DNA of 64,000 bases from Atriophallophorus winterbourni. Its lineage: Eukaryota > Platyhelminthes > Trematoda > Plagiorchiida > Microphallidae. The stretch lies in NCBI GenBank assembly GCA_013407085.1, contig JACCGJ010006236.1, positions 1 through 64,000 of the forward strand. The letters are read 5' to 3'. The notes under the pieces were generated by a model. That model had not been told where the DNA came from, ran no database searches, and was given only the letters and a program-made list of their open reading frames with translations. Below, in pieces: positions 23,426-37,600 of the stretch (positions are counted from its first letter, which is position 1; each line of letters starts with the position of its first letter). The position numbers and the translations under genes are program-made.

Positions 23426-23526
23426 ATATGAGATAAGAGAAGAAGAGAAGAGAATGACTTTATTCGTGTACACGAATTTTCAGTATATGCTACCGGTCTA
23501 TTGCTGTCCTTGATGTTGATGAACCG

Positions 23527-23655
23527 GTCGGTAATTTTTGACCGCCGAAGAAGTCCTCCCTTATGGATAGGCACTATAACTGCTGCTCTCCCGTCTAAAT
23601 GAAGGGTGACCTGTCTGAGGGAAGTTTTAAATTTTCCGTGATCGGCGCAGGTATT
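23527..23655 (-). pseudogene. short LINE-A reverse-transcriptase fragment
   Basis: Matches 3585-3715 of LINE-A (the region around the GAPIHKGG-like motif, here read as VPIHKGGLLRR on the minus strand). Isolated fragment, no intact frame. Confidence 0.55.
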
Positions 23656-23739
23656 CTGAGAAAGCAGAATTTGGTTTTTAACTTTTCGACGCTGACAATT
23701 AAAGTAGATTTCGGCCATCACGTATTTGAAGTGAAGAGG

Positions 23740-25676
23740 ATCTAAGATAATCGGTTAGCTACTCATCTACACGCTGTGCGTTAACGAAGGCTGGGATGGT
23801 AATAACTGCGTTTTCGACGTTACCGAGTTTGCAGTACCATTGACGTAACGAACACCTATTTTGAACTGGCCAATGAAGTCAGATTCTCCCGCTTCTCATG
23901 GACAGCGGTGATCCAATTTCACACGAAAAACAAATGTTAATGGTCTGTGATCAGTATCCACAGTTACCCGCAAATCCTTACCAAACGTGCTGTATTTCAT
24001 CTGAGTTTTCTGCAAAAACTTGTAGATGCACTGTTTGTAACTTGTTGTCATCCAATTATTTTACTGTGGTACCAACTGCAGACTGAGGGTCGTCAGCTTG
24101 ATAATCAGAGGTTTATATGAAAAGAGTGTGCAGCCTCTGCCAAAACGTTTTTATTTTCTTTAATGCCATTAGCTAATTCGGCTTAAACTTCACTTTCGGT
24201 TTCTTGCCACATACCGTACGATATACGGACCAGGTATCTACCACTACGATTTGGTATCGATGTAGTAACTGATCTCTCCGTTTACACCCCATAGCGGACT
24301 GCAATCTTTTGGCCACATCCTTAAAAATACACAGTGAGCGCTCACAACCCTAACCCGTCACAAATTGACGACGGCTTCTAGATGGTCAGGTGAAGACCTG
24401 GCTGTCACCTGTGAAGGGAGATATAGATACCCGGGGGCTGCGCACTTTCTACTGCGTGTGAAATTTGAAGCTCGACGGTATAAGAATCTATAACGATTTT
24501 CGTCCGATCAACGCTTGTGGGCTAGCGTAATTCGAGACATCAATTTATTTGGCTAATCACCCCGTGAAGCTATCCGCACCAAAATAAAGTGAATAAATGC
24601 ATGCCTGTTAGCGGCTAAAGTACCTAATGACAATCAGAAATACAACTGCATTAATAATTCACCAGGAATTGACGAAGTTTTTTACTGGAATCTGGCATTA
24701 GATTATCTTGGATAGCGGTTGCCTTCTTACATACAGTGCGAATTCCTTGATGGTGGACCACGAGGCGAAAACGGCAAGTGTGCGAAACTGTCTGTAGTGA
24801 TATCAAATGTGCTCCATACTGTATGTCTCGTCGTTACGGACAAAACCCAGATCTTATCGATTAGAGCCAATAAAACATGACTTGTTTCTGCTCGATTGTT
24901 TTGCAATCACATACGGATTGTTTACCGCAAGTCGGATCATACCCGGATTCTACTGTGATGCGCTGTCTAAGTTTTTCACTCTCAAAACGGATGACAAAAC
25001 CAGAAGTAGAAACGCATAACTCGGCGGTTTGCTGTGAAACACGTTATTCATAAGAATAGTGAACATCCTGCCGAGAACTGTTTTCGCTGTTAACAGGGAT
25101 AAGCAGTTCTTATGTGCACTTGACAAATGCCTGCCAGTTGCTTTGCAAAGACGACCCACCGTTAAATGAAATCTGTTTTTTTCTGAAATGGGACCCTGAA
25201 AATGGCTGAACTGCGTCAAAGATGACAAACTGATGAAACTTACAGGGGACCAGCTCGTTCATCCTTACAGACTAAGAGAACCAGGATCGCGAATTGCCAA
25301 ATAGTATAATCAATATCATGTGCCAAGAAGTAATATCATATAATATCATATATATACTTATGTATGCCTGGATCAGGCTTCTGTTTTTATACGTACATAC
25401 ATCTGTGCTCATTCTGTTAAAAATATAGCTCTTCATCTCACCCTCATGTAATCAGGATTTTATTGTACCATTATTTTTTGATAATTAAGTATCCAGTACT
25501 TGCTGTCGATGCCATACTGTTCCTGATTGGTGATGTTTACAATACTTGTTTTTTGGTAAACCCATTTTCCAATATAGCTATTTAAACTTCGATGAACATT
25601 TTTAATTTTTTGCCATTTCAAATCCTATACTATCTAGCTTTGTCAAATGGCGTGAATTGCTTGGACGATTTGCGGG
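23740..25676. other. region upstream of INTS13, no gene recognised
   Basis: Only short frames. A weak SINE-S tail relic (GCCTGGATCAGGCTTCTG) sits at about 25355-25400. The INTS13 promoter should lie here but I see no clear TATA or initiator signal. Confidence 0.4.
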
Positions 25677-28600
25677 ATGGAATTTAGTGAAAAAACCGTT
25701 TTCATTTTGAATCATACAAATTCGTTTGCTGAGTTATGTCAAGACGTCATTAGCCTTGATGCCGGAAATAAACCTACTCTGAAAACTTCGTTCCGAAAAT
25801 CATTTTGGTCTAATGCGGTCGACGCCGTTTTGCAATACTGTCGTGTCGTTTTTGATCTGTTCTCATACAACAAACCCGTAAGGTTTCTTCTATACAAGAT
25901 TATTTTAAGTAGATCTCTGTGATTACTTTCGACACAGAGGAAAAGATACACAGCATATGGCTAGATGAAGACCAAAATGTGGAGACGGTAAGCCAGTTGT
26001 TCTCTTGACACAATTTTTTAAAGTTGTGGAATATATTTTCAAGCGAAGGACCACCTTCTGTTTCTACTGAGGATCAATCAGGCCCAACATTTATGCCTGG
26101 CTTAGACGCTGCTTGTCATATGTTGCAAATGTTGAAGCGTTCGCAGAAGGATGATAAATGCATCGGTGCCAATACTGGCCGCGTATTATTGCTAACTCGG
26201 TCCTCCGAGCAATTCATCTCGAGTTGGATCCCGATGGTGCTGGCTGCAATAGAAAAACCGGTGGAAAATTTTGGGTGTGTCATTTTTACGCATGAAATTA
26301 TTCACTTGGTTGATGCTTAATCGTTTATGTTAAGCTGTGTGATCTATTTGATTTTTGCGACCAACCCACTATACACGCGAGAATTCAGAATGGTTTATGA
26401 GCTATGAATTTAATAATCCGTTTGATAATTTTGTTGCACAGAGCGGAGAATGTTGCTCGCAGCGCTTTGTTAAGTTCAATACTGTTGCTGTAAGATGGAT
26501 ATGTGTAGATGAGCAAATTAGTGAGATATAGAGATTTTTGACGAAAATAAAACTTAGCTCGATTCTCAAATCCCATCGAATTCGGATTCTTTCTGAAAGT
26601 CCTAATACTATTTTTAAACCGACATACGCATGCGATGTACATCCATGGTCTAAATTGACGGAAGGAGGCCAACAACAACAATACTATTTTAATTTCGTTT
26701 TCATGATCCGCATACCCGAAGTTTAACCGTGATCAAGAAACCAGCCATGTGCCATTTGCCAGTTCTCAAACATTTTTGCTGGATGTGTATGCATGATTGT
26801 ATGTATGTATGTATGTATGTATGATGTATGTATGTATGTATGTATGTATGTATGTATGTATGTATGTTTCCTGTTCTGTTTTCTTCCTCATATTTGTCTA
26901 GGCCTGGGCAACCTGACAGTATCTTAGCCCACGTACAGTCTCTAACTGTGCGGCACTTTGCCTCGATCAGGCTTGTGCTTTCATACATGTATGTACGTAT
27001 GTATGTATGTATGTATGTACACACGTACGTATGTTTATACGAATATATATGTGTATGCACGTGTGTGCGTGTATGTAAATAAATATGTATGTATCCACAC
27101 AAACACAACGATTGGTCAGGTTGGGTCGAGGGAGTCAAAATTATCAGATGTCTTTTGCATTCATTTTGTTGTTGTGCCTAGAATCACAAACCCGAAGTCA
27201 ATTGGATTCCGATGCTGTGGTCTACTAGACTGCGTATTGACTGAGTTACTGTCATTTTCCTTTCTTTAAAGGTAGACTTGAACAATATGTTTCGGTGCTC
27301 ACATCCACATCCCTTTGGATGTGCACTGCTTGACCAAGAATCACTTTGTGATTCTGTATTTGAACAACGTGATTCTTTGTAAGAACCCTATTTATCAGTG
27401 GCATACAAGTATAACTTTGTAGACTCAACCAGTTGTAGACACAAGTTTAAATTGAATTATTGAATGACTGGTGAGTTAATAATTGTCATTCAATGTGCTT
27501 GGTGGAAATAAATTTGCGAACCCTCGTAACAACAATATTCCCCCAGTTTCCATACAATCAATCTTATCCAGTTTATATGAGATGTTTATTTTTTGCAAAT
27601 ATTTTATGCGTATTTTCACTGATGTTTCTGCTTTAGTATAACACTGAAATTTCAAATATTTTCGAATACACAGTTGCCGTTCTTCCTCGTATGTTTAATC
27701 CGAATCCATTTTAGGTGGGTCTTTTAATCACTCGATTAAAACGCATGTCTGAATGCAGTACTTTTGAGGTGTTTGGCTAGATATTGTGCTAACTTGGTTT
27801 GCCACCGGTAATGAGCGCATGCGAAAACACACCGGAGTCTCACTGCCATTGCTATTTACCTTTCCCCATGTGTCTGGGCCTGGGCAACCTGACAGTATAT
27901 TAGCCCATTGATACAAACTAACAAACAAACATACATACAAGACTGAATTTAATACTGCTAATCTGTTAAATGCCAGCAAAATGGGTCTGAATCTTTTTAT
28001 CTGTTCTTAGATACGTAACAAATCTTATAGTTAGTTCTTGCTGTATTGCTATGTTTTGTCGTTTTACCACTCACCGTTATGACCAAGTCTTATTGATTGC
28101 TCTGCGATTATATTTTTCATCTAGTTTCCAACCTATCGCAGCGAGTGAATGGATCATAATTGATTTGAGCGATACGTGTTCAACTACGATTCCAGAGCCA
28201 AAGCTACTTGGAGTAAGTCACTAGTTGTTACCTCTCCTGCTTTTCAATGCTAAAAATTCCACTCTTTCACACCTGATTATTCCTGTCACTTTTCCGTTAG
28301 ATTAAAGGTTTAAAATACTAATTCCGTTTACTGCAACCGATGTCCGCGTTTCTGATATTCCCATGCACGTTTGTTTGAAAAAAATAAATGAAACATCATT
28401 ATCTTGTGTGCATGGCCGTGTTCAGATTCACGAGTTTTCATTATGGCCTACCCGTAAATTTCTCATGTTGATTTGTCGTTGGTCGGCCAACAGCTGGGGC
28501 CAGTCACATGGTTCACTTGTCTATCTGCATGACCTTCAAATTTCGATGAAAATCCTTCACAGTCCAATTGCAAACAGTTCGATTAATCTATATAGCCTCT

Positions 28601-31600
28601 GCATAGATTCCATAGGTTTCCTTACAATCTTTCCCATTTCAATGAAATTTAACTCTCATTTGTTAGAACATAGAAAACAAGTTAACGTGTATAGGCTTCG
28701 CTGGTTAGGCCACGTATTGCGAATGGGAAATAATCGTTTTCCTAACGCGGTTTTGTTTGCCACTCCTAAATCGGAATGGCGTCGTTGTAAGGGTGGCTAT
28801 ACTCGGACTTGGCTCAAGCAGATGAAGGCTTTGTTTTTTAAACTAGCTCTGGTTGTTGCGACCGGTCTCCCAGAGTGGGGTCCAAAAGATGAGAATTCGC
28901 AGTGGCTTCTTACCCTTAGTGATATGGCTCAAAATCGTGTTCAGTGGCAGTGTGGTCGTAGATGTCTTCATTTGAGTGTTTCATTAAACTTATCTGTTAT
29001 CAAGTGAAGTGGCGAAGAAAACTTGTTCTGATGAGTGACAGTGAACGCCACAAGAAAGCTGTCATACTGATGTCCCTCTACTTATACACAACACTTGCTT
29101 GATTCGAAGTGTAGGCACCTCATCCCACTTTCTCTGTTCCTAATTGGAGGCATTGTTTAAAGCGTCGTCTGCAAGCTGGGGAGGAGCAGATACAGCTCTT
29201 GGCTGCTGAACGCAGATCACGCCACCGGCGTGCAACGGACGCCGATTTACCGAGTTCTACCTATCGTTGCAAGCGCTGCGGAAGAAATTGTTTCTTCCGA
29301 GTCAGACTGTTTAGTCATTCGAAAAGATATAGAACATGAAAAAAATCATGCGATTGTGATGTACATCCATGGTCGACATCGACCGTAGGAGGCCAACAAC
29401 AACAACAACAATCTTGTATAGGTTCAGTAACTTTTTAGGTCGAATTCTTCCCCATATCTTTTAGAATATCAGGCCACTAGGGTCATTAAGGCGGGTTCTT
29501 ATTTCGGGTTTCTTCAGCTTGAAGCTTTACCGGGTTTATGATTCTATCCACCTAACAAGGAGCTAAACTGACGCAATTATTCGTGCAAATCTTGTCGTCG
29601 TGATTCGAATCTGGACCGTCCGATTAAAAGTCGAATGTCCTCTTTAAACTTAATGTTATTAAATTTTTAAAACTCATCAGCTTAACATTACCTCAGTGCC
29701 TGCGGGACACTGTGTTATGAGCTGTCTCAACCGCTTTCACTAATTTTATGCTCTTGCTCTACGCAATTTGAAGCTCCCTGTATACATGTTCAATTCCATT
29801 TCACATTTACCAATATTTTTCACACGTTCGAATCGTCTATGATCCTATATCTTCATGCTGCAGTCCCATCCGACCGACCGAGGAACCCACCGTTTCCTAT
29901 ACCTGGAATTACCAGCCAATGGAATTGACCTGTGCCGCGGTCTCATGCGCCTGGTTGAAGGTCATTTCCATTTGGCCAGTACTCTGGTTCAAGACATACC
30001 GATGAAAGAGGAAGCCAATGTGAGTTCGTCGAGTGCCATGTATGGCGTTGAACTCTTACATCAGGCGGAAGCGCATGATCTGTTACAATTGGTTGGACTG
30101 TCTGATCGGTTGGCTATTCGTGTTGAGACATCGAGCGGAAAATTGGATCTCCCACCGTTACAACAGCCCAACTCTGGGTTTTCTCATACAATCGGCATCA
30201 AATGGGTAACACCGAAATCGAATGAATCCGGTACGCTGCTTCACCAAATTGTTATTCGTCGCTATACTTCTCGATTTTTGCATTATTTTTCTTTCTATTT
30301 CTCTATTCCAACTTGGCATCTCATTGGATGGCTGTTAATTCACAAATTTAGAAACATCATTATGAACTGATCGAAATGCGTAGAAATAAGCTTATGACAA
30401 GATTTTTACGGTGATTATGGGAATGGCACCGTACCATCTTTGAGGAGCTCCCATGTGGTATGCACCTTAAGTAGCCCTTGGCCTTCAAGCCCAGCTCCCG
30501 GTCCGGTTGCCAAACAAGTAACCTTTCTATAGTCGACGGCCAGTCTTCCAGACTAGGTTCTCCGCGATCCGATATCGCGTTGTATAGTTATATTTCAAAC
30601 GTGTTCGGTGGCGTTTTTCTGTAAGCGTCTTATTGTGTGTGTTTCAATGAACCCGTGTATGTATGAAAGCACAAGCCTGATCCAGGCAAAGTGCCGAACA
30701 GTCAGAGACTGCATGTGGGCTAAGATACTGTCAGGTTGCCCAGGCTTAGACAGATATGAGGGGGGAAATAGAAATAGAAATGGTAGTGAGACTCCAGCGT
30801 GTTTCAGGATGCAGCTCACTACCGTTGGCCAATTAATTTAGCACGATATTAGCTGTACAGCACAGAAATGCTGCACGATTGCACATTCGTGCAGCATGAA
30901 CCCGTATGCTTGCCATATATAACGGGCTTTTCCCTAGACTGACTTCTTTTGAACAGCTTTTCATTTTACCAATTCCACCCGAGACCTCCTTTGATCATCC
31001 ATTGGTTTTTGTCGTGTGTCAAGTTGGCGTCATTGTAATTTAATTTTGTGATGTTGCCTTTGCGATGAACCTATACTCGGCGGACCCGAACATACAACTC
31101 CGCGTCGACCCTACTTGAACTGCTGTAGTAGCGCAACCACTTCCAGTCCTCCATTCGAACATTTTCGTAAGACTGTCTTGAAATTTCACAGATTTTCATT
31201 CTGGACTAATGAGGTGCTCGGATCCTGATTCTACTATCCTTACCTCATGAGCGCACACAGCACGAAATCGACCGAGGCTTGTGTGTATGTGGATATGTAT
31301 AGAGTTTTACAAGGTCGGGAGGTGTTGAGTAAATTATTTTGCCGTTCGATGTTCGGCGTAAGCTCTATAATGCTCTTAACTGCTTACTACATCACAATCG
31401 TTTATACTGTATAAATGTACACTTAAGCTGCACTTCGCCAAACAAATTACCGTTAATAATGTACAACTTGTGTACCGAATGCCACACCCATTTGAGCGGA
31501 ACTTGAACCGTATCTGCTGACGTGAATAACATCGGAACGCATTCTCGCTGTGAAGTTTCCGTCAAGTCTACAAGTGTAGGGTTGGTATCTAATGCGTACA

Positions 31601-34600
31601 TGGTTAAGCACATTTATCGAAATGCGCAACCACTGCGGGATCCTATTTAATTTCGAACCTTTTAACCGCTGTGCTACAGCATCCCCTGGAATCACAACAC
31701 CTTTTGAAACGATACTTCAATTGTGGGCAAATTCAGTAAGTGATGCATGTTCCTGTCACATCTGCTACATAAGATTATGTCTAAACAAAATACTGTCAGC
31801 GATTAATATTACATCTATGTATGTATGTATGTATGTATGTATGTATGTATGTATGTATGTATGTATGTATGTATGTATGTATGTATGTATGTATGTATGT
31901 ATGTATGTATGTATGCATGTATGTATGTATGTATGTATGTATGTATGTATTTATTTCTTTATTGTTGTATGTATGTATGTATGTATGCATGTATTATGCA
32001 TTTTTGCATATAATTATGCGGTGAAGACAAAGATGATGGTGTACCGCGCGTGCGTACTAAATGCTTCACTTCACGTCAGTGGGATCTGCACCATCCACTC
32101 AAGACACGAAGTGAAGCTGAATGCTTTCCATTTACGAAGCATCCGTCGTATCTTGAACATATCGTGGATGGACAAAGTAATGCTGAAGTGCTTTCTAAAG
32201 ATGGTCTACAGAACATGTTCACCCTACTACGACAGCGCCGCCTATGGTGGCTGCGTCTCGTGTACATAATGGAAAATGGTCGTATTAAAAAGATTTACTC
32301 TTCGGTGTGTTGAAATCATGAAGTCGACCTTTGGACAGACTTCACTTACGTACAAAGACATTTGTAAAATAGATGAAAGCTCTAGGCATTGACCTTACGA
32401 GTTGGGAAGAGCTTTATCTTGACCAATCACTTTAGAAGCACAGTGTAAAGCGTCGTATCCAAGTTGAAGACGAGCAGGTACAGCACACCGCCGTCGTGCC
32501 GAATACTGCATATCACTGTGAGATCTGCGGGTGTGATCGTTCCACTTAAATCGGACTATTTAGTCATTCTAAAAGCCCTGGTGCATGAAACCATCATGCG
32601 CTTGTGATGTGCATCCATGGTCGACATCGACCGAAAGAGGCTAACAACAACGATACTTATGCGTTTACTTGTGTGCAGAATCACCGACTTGCACTCCGAC
32701 CAAGTTTCTTACAGTTTGATTAAACACACTGGCTGAGATATTGTCATGATAACGCGTGGCATTTATGGATTTGACATTGCCTATCATCGATTGATGTGAC
32801 ATTGACTATTCAATCGTTCATTGCTCACATTTTTATTTACCCCCCAGTACCTTTGCGCTATTCCTCGGCCGCATTCCGTGTCACACTAGCTGACGTTTGT
32901 AACCGTGCCTCCATCTGCCTCGCACAGTTTGTCCTCGGTGGTAAGTGCAAAATTGCATTCGGTTGCTGTTTATTGTGGTGGTGCATTTTCTCTGGTCACA
33001 TTTTAATCTCTCCTATTGGCTTAGTGATACCGGCATACCAGCTAACTTTGCGCTTACCTAAATACGGTCTGCAAGCATGTTATCAGCAGGGAAAGTGTTG
33101 CACATCCATAGCATGCACACGGGCTTGTACACTTATGCTACTGTGGGCTAGACAAATGAATACGAGTTGGCAGTCAACATGCAAGCAGCTCAATGCTGTT
33201 GGCAATCAATTGTTACAGCATTACCTGCACAGCACAGAAGTAGCAGACAGTTAGACAAACGAGCTATAGGATAAAGGATAGCATACGCTTTGCTTTATTC
33301 GTAAGTATGCTGTTTAATTTGGCTGTCATCACGAACGAACCTATCGATCAGTTTGCAGGTAGCGGTGTTTCCGAGAGCTCATCCTGTCTCTGTCTCTCAC
33401 GGCATTATCATTCTTGAGTAAGTAGCCGGAATTCGACGATGCATCATCTAACTCTCGAGGTAAGAAATAGATAGCTAAATCAATTGATATAGTTAGTTAG
33501 GCATGCAAATCAATAGGTTGATAAATGTGTAACCGAATGGTCGTATGCCAGTTGATAGGTATTAAACTTATTTGGTGGACTCGATTTGCTTTTCTAACTT
33601 TCCTTATAGAACCCTCTTTTCTCGTGTACGTTCGGTCTGTATGCTTTACGATTTCACAATTCGGGAGCCGGTAAAAGTACCACAACGTCTTAAACTGCAC
33701 GTGGGCAGAAATACTTTTAGGCTGTCTAGGCCTCGAGGAACGACAACCAGATTGTAACATAAAGCTTATTTGCATCCATTCCCATGACACACCCGATGAC
33801 TGGTTTCGTGCTGTTTGCACTCATCAGGTAGGGATAGTAGGATCAGGAAAGGCATGCGCCTGAAACAGTGGAATAATTGTAAACAGGTTGCGCCACTGTT
33901 GGATAAGGTTGGTACGACTAACCTGCTCAATCACATGTACCAAAACTCAGGCAGAGACGCTTTGAACCCATGATCATGAACAAAAAAGCTCATTTGTATG
34001 CATTTCCATCAAACACACACACACCACGACCGTTTCGTACTGTTTGCACTCATTAGGTGGGGACAGTAGGATCAGGATCCGCATGCGCTTCAAACAGTGG
34101 AAGACGGAAAACAATCATTTTGGTATGATGTTATCTGTCAGACTATAGTTGATTATATCATTTTCAACATAAAATATCTTGAAGTTTATGACCAAAAATC
34201 GTAATGACAATTCACTTTCATTCCAAATCCAAAACCACTACATCTGGCATTTGGTCTTCATAACATGTTTACCGATGAATTGTAGGTCGATCCATCGCCC
34301 TGGCACATCGACTACCCACGTCGTGGCCCGCCTTATCTAAGGACGTGAATCTGCCTCATTTGCATAATCCCAACGAGGCTCTTTTGTTGACTTGTCATGG
34401 CTCCGTGATGTACCTACACGTCCTGGCCACAGTATGCCCGCTGGCACAACCAATTCCCATTCCGATTCCTGAATATCCAAGTCAAGAAGATTTGCGAGTA
34501 CAAGCGTTCATCGATCAAATCGTTCGTCCCTCTCGTTTGGCTCCCGCTTCGGCGCATCAAAACTTCACAGTGACTCCACGTGAACGAGGTGAGTTAGCCT

Positions 34601-37600
34601 TTCGTCTTCGTCTTGGATCGTCTTTGTGTGTAAGCCTTAGTGGCATCTTATTTCCACACTAGGTATATCACAAGCAGTAATACATTTTGAGTTGCAGTAC
34701 TACCGTTATACTACCAGATTTTGTGAACCGTTTGAAACCTACATACTAGAATACCGGGAGCTCTTTGCGTATAGGCATACGTTCTAGCGATCATGTCTTA
34801 TGATAGTATCTCAGCCCAGTGTACAGTCTATGGCTGTGTGGCACTTTGCCTGGAATCTGGCTTGTGTTTTTTGCTTTATTTATTGTCTTGTTTCGCGGTA
34901 AATTCTACCGCCCTCTTTTGGCTTCAGTTTAGCGTCTATGTTAGACTTTTCCTTCTTCGATGTCGCAAGCGCATGACAAGTTATTGTTCCGCACCGTTTC
35001 AAATGACTGACCAGTTAGATTTGGGAGGAACAATCTCTCTCACAGCGATAGACAGTACTCGGCCACTACAAATCAGAAGGCTTCATTTCTTGAATTTGTT
35101 GATCTCTTCATTTCCCAACGCCATTCCTTTTGTATTTTACTTTATGTTGCTTTGTCAAAATTGACCAAGGAGATGGCATGCATACCACACGATTACATAG
35201 TCCTATTTGTGAGTGTTGTTTCTTTCTTCGGGGTTGCAGCAGCGCGTAGTAAACGGTAAGCCGGCAATGCTCATCTGTTTCAATGAGAAATTTTCGACCA
35301 TCGGCAAGAGCTCTTCGATTGGCAAAAGCTACCGTTTTTATCAGTCTCTATCATGACCTACCGAGTTTCGGATTTAATAAATATCTCGAATTAGAGGCCT
35401 AAAAAGAATATTTATATGCGCCAGGTGAAATTTCGAATGTTTTCGAATGACCCAATCGGCACGATTTTTAAGAATTCGGTCCCCTAGGGTGTACTGCCAG
35501 AGTCTGTTTAGGACCTCATGGGATTTCCTTTCGGCTCCTTTTGAAATACGGCTGAGTTTTTTGCAGTGTCCCGCGTGGATTATACGTTTTTCTTATCTCA
35601 GAACGAAGAGTTCTCAACGATAGTGAATTGCAATGGCACATTTCCATCGTTCAATGAAGTTTATTTCACACACTAATAATTGCTAACGCATACAGCAGTC
35701 ACTATGGCTATCCGCCGTGCACACTAACCATCACATCAAAGGTAGTGAATAATTTTTTCATCAATGCATCCGATTTTATTCACAAATAGCTCGACCCGGT
35801 GTCGGAATTTAGCTCTTTGAATCATTTTCCATATAGTTTGCTTGCTATGACTAGGTTTCCTGGCGATCACCCCGCCTATTGTAGTCTGAATAGTCATGGT
35901 TGGATTAGACGTGGTCAGTCGCGACCCTTGATTGCGTTCCTAACATACAGTATACCTCGGTCGTACACAAATCATCGCACCACATTATGGTCCAGTCTCC
36001 GCAATCACCTACCCTATTGTGGTCTCAATAGTGATAATGGGATCAGAAGTGGTCAGTAGACCCTTGATTGCGTTTCAGGTCTTGACATCCATTGCATGCT
36101 GGACGCACTCCTCGAGGATATTTGGTCGACCGAGCACAACACCAATTGGTGAGGCATTTATTACGCAACTCAGCTAGAACACAACACGCCTGTATTCTAT
36201 AAGCGAATCTTGTAACCTCATGGGATGTTCTCAGTTGGTTATTATTGCGATGTGATTTGTGCCAACCGGCTCCTTTCGAGTCCACGCCACATTACTTTTC
36301 TGCGACTGGATCCACGGATGGAATAGCAGGCTTCATTGATGTCGCGATTCACACCAGCGTTCATCTCATTTGGCCGACCTTGATGAATTACATTGTTCAT
36401 TCGTTACCTATGTCCTTCATCTGCCCGTTTTTTCATGTTAGGCGTCATGCTGTTTTCATACAGATCGAATTTTTGCGGGTTTACGATTGCCTTTGTGGGT
36501 CTTCTTGACGCTTCCTGTTCTTGTGGAGGGCAGAGTTCCACAGTCGCCTCAGAGCTTTTGTTTGGTAGTCTTCACTCCATTGACAATACAGTAAACTCAA
36601 ACATTGTTTCTACGTCAGCATTTCTTGTTATTTGCTGACCGATCAAGCGTTTTCTGCTTTTGTACCCCATGTGGTGTCCAGCCGCCGGGTTTCAATCCTG
36701 CCGCGAAACGTGTTTGGAGAAAATATACTTCTTCACCTAGTGGCCTCTGAAAGTAGATTAAATTGTTTCCTAATGCAAATGCTGTGATATTTATTTTACC
36801 TACCTGTGCTGTTATTTGTTTCTGATACCTGTTTTACCGTTTTGTCACTCAAAGCTCAATTGCACTTGGAGCGCTCGACCATGTATTGGCCTCTCTTGGA
36901 ATCCACAACGTTCCTTGGTGTGAACAAGGTTGGTCGGGGTTTTTTGCCGTTCGATTGCTTTGTCACCATCAGTCATCTGTTGAGTACATATTGCTCCCTC
37001 CTTTGCTGAACGCAGATGACGCCAACAGCATGCTACTTCTGCCGATCGACCGAGTCTGATCGGTAGAGATTGGTTCTCCCGAATCTGACTGTTTCGTCAT
37101 TTGAAACGGGCTGGCGCTTGAGTTCTTTGTGTGCTTGCGATGTACATCCACGCGCAACATTCACTGACCCAATTTGTGTGATTAAGCCATAATATGATAT
37201 TAATCTGCTATTAATGACTTGCTTCGATATCTTCGTGCTTCCGTTATCGTTTTTAACGTGAGATTATGCAACCAATTTAATACATGAATATCGTCTACGC
37301 ATTCGCTCATGTCCCTTTGCCCATTGTCTAATTGTGTACATGAACCGATGTCTAGGTCCCTAGCCAGTTTGTCGTGAGTTACGTGGGCTGCATTACTGGC
37401 AGGTCTCCCCTGCCTCGACTGGAGAAAATAGTGGGTTCTCGTCATATGGCCAAGACGTCATACCCATAACGTTGATACCACGTTCGTCTGGCTTCTATCC
37501 GTATCCTGTCTGGCATAACTGCCTCGGCTGGTGCCTGAACCACATCTCCTAGTGTATTTCAATAGATACTTAAAGTAAATAAACCATCGTATCGCTTCAA

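Noticed and set aside
29029..29065. CTGATGAGTGACAG...CAAGAAAG in the LINE-H 3' UTR as a hammerhead ribozyme
   Set aside because: Stem II pairs poorly, the GAAA box is offset, and the corresponding part of the 54.9-kb copy lacks the motif.
31610..31690. tRNA-like phrase on the minus strand (GTAGCACAGCGGTTAAAAGG near GGTTCGAA)
   Set aside because: The A-box-like and B-box-like parts are too close and no acceptor or anticodon stem can be drawn.
31796..32024. Long open frames rich in Met-Tyr-Val-Cys or His-Thr-Tyr-Ile
   Set aside because: Pure translation of a period-4 microsatellite in all frames; same at 26.7-27.1 kb.
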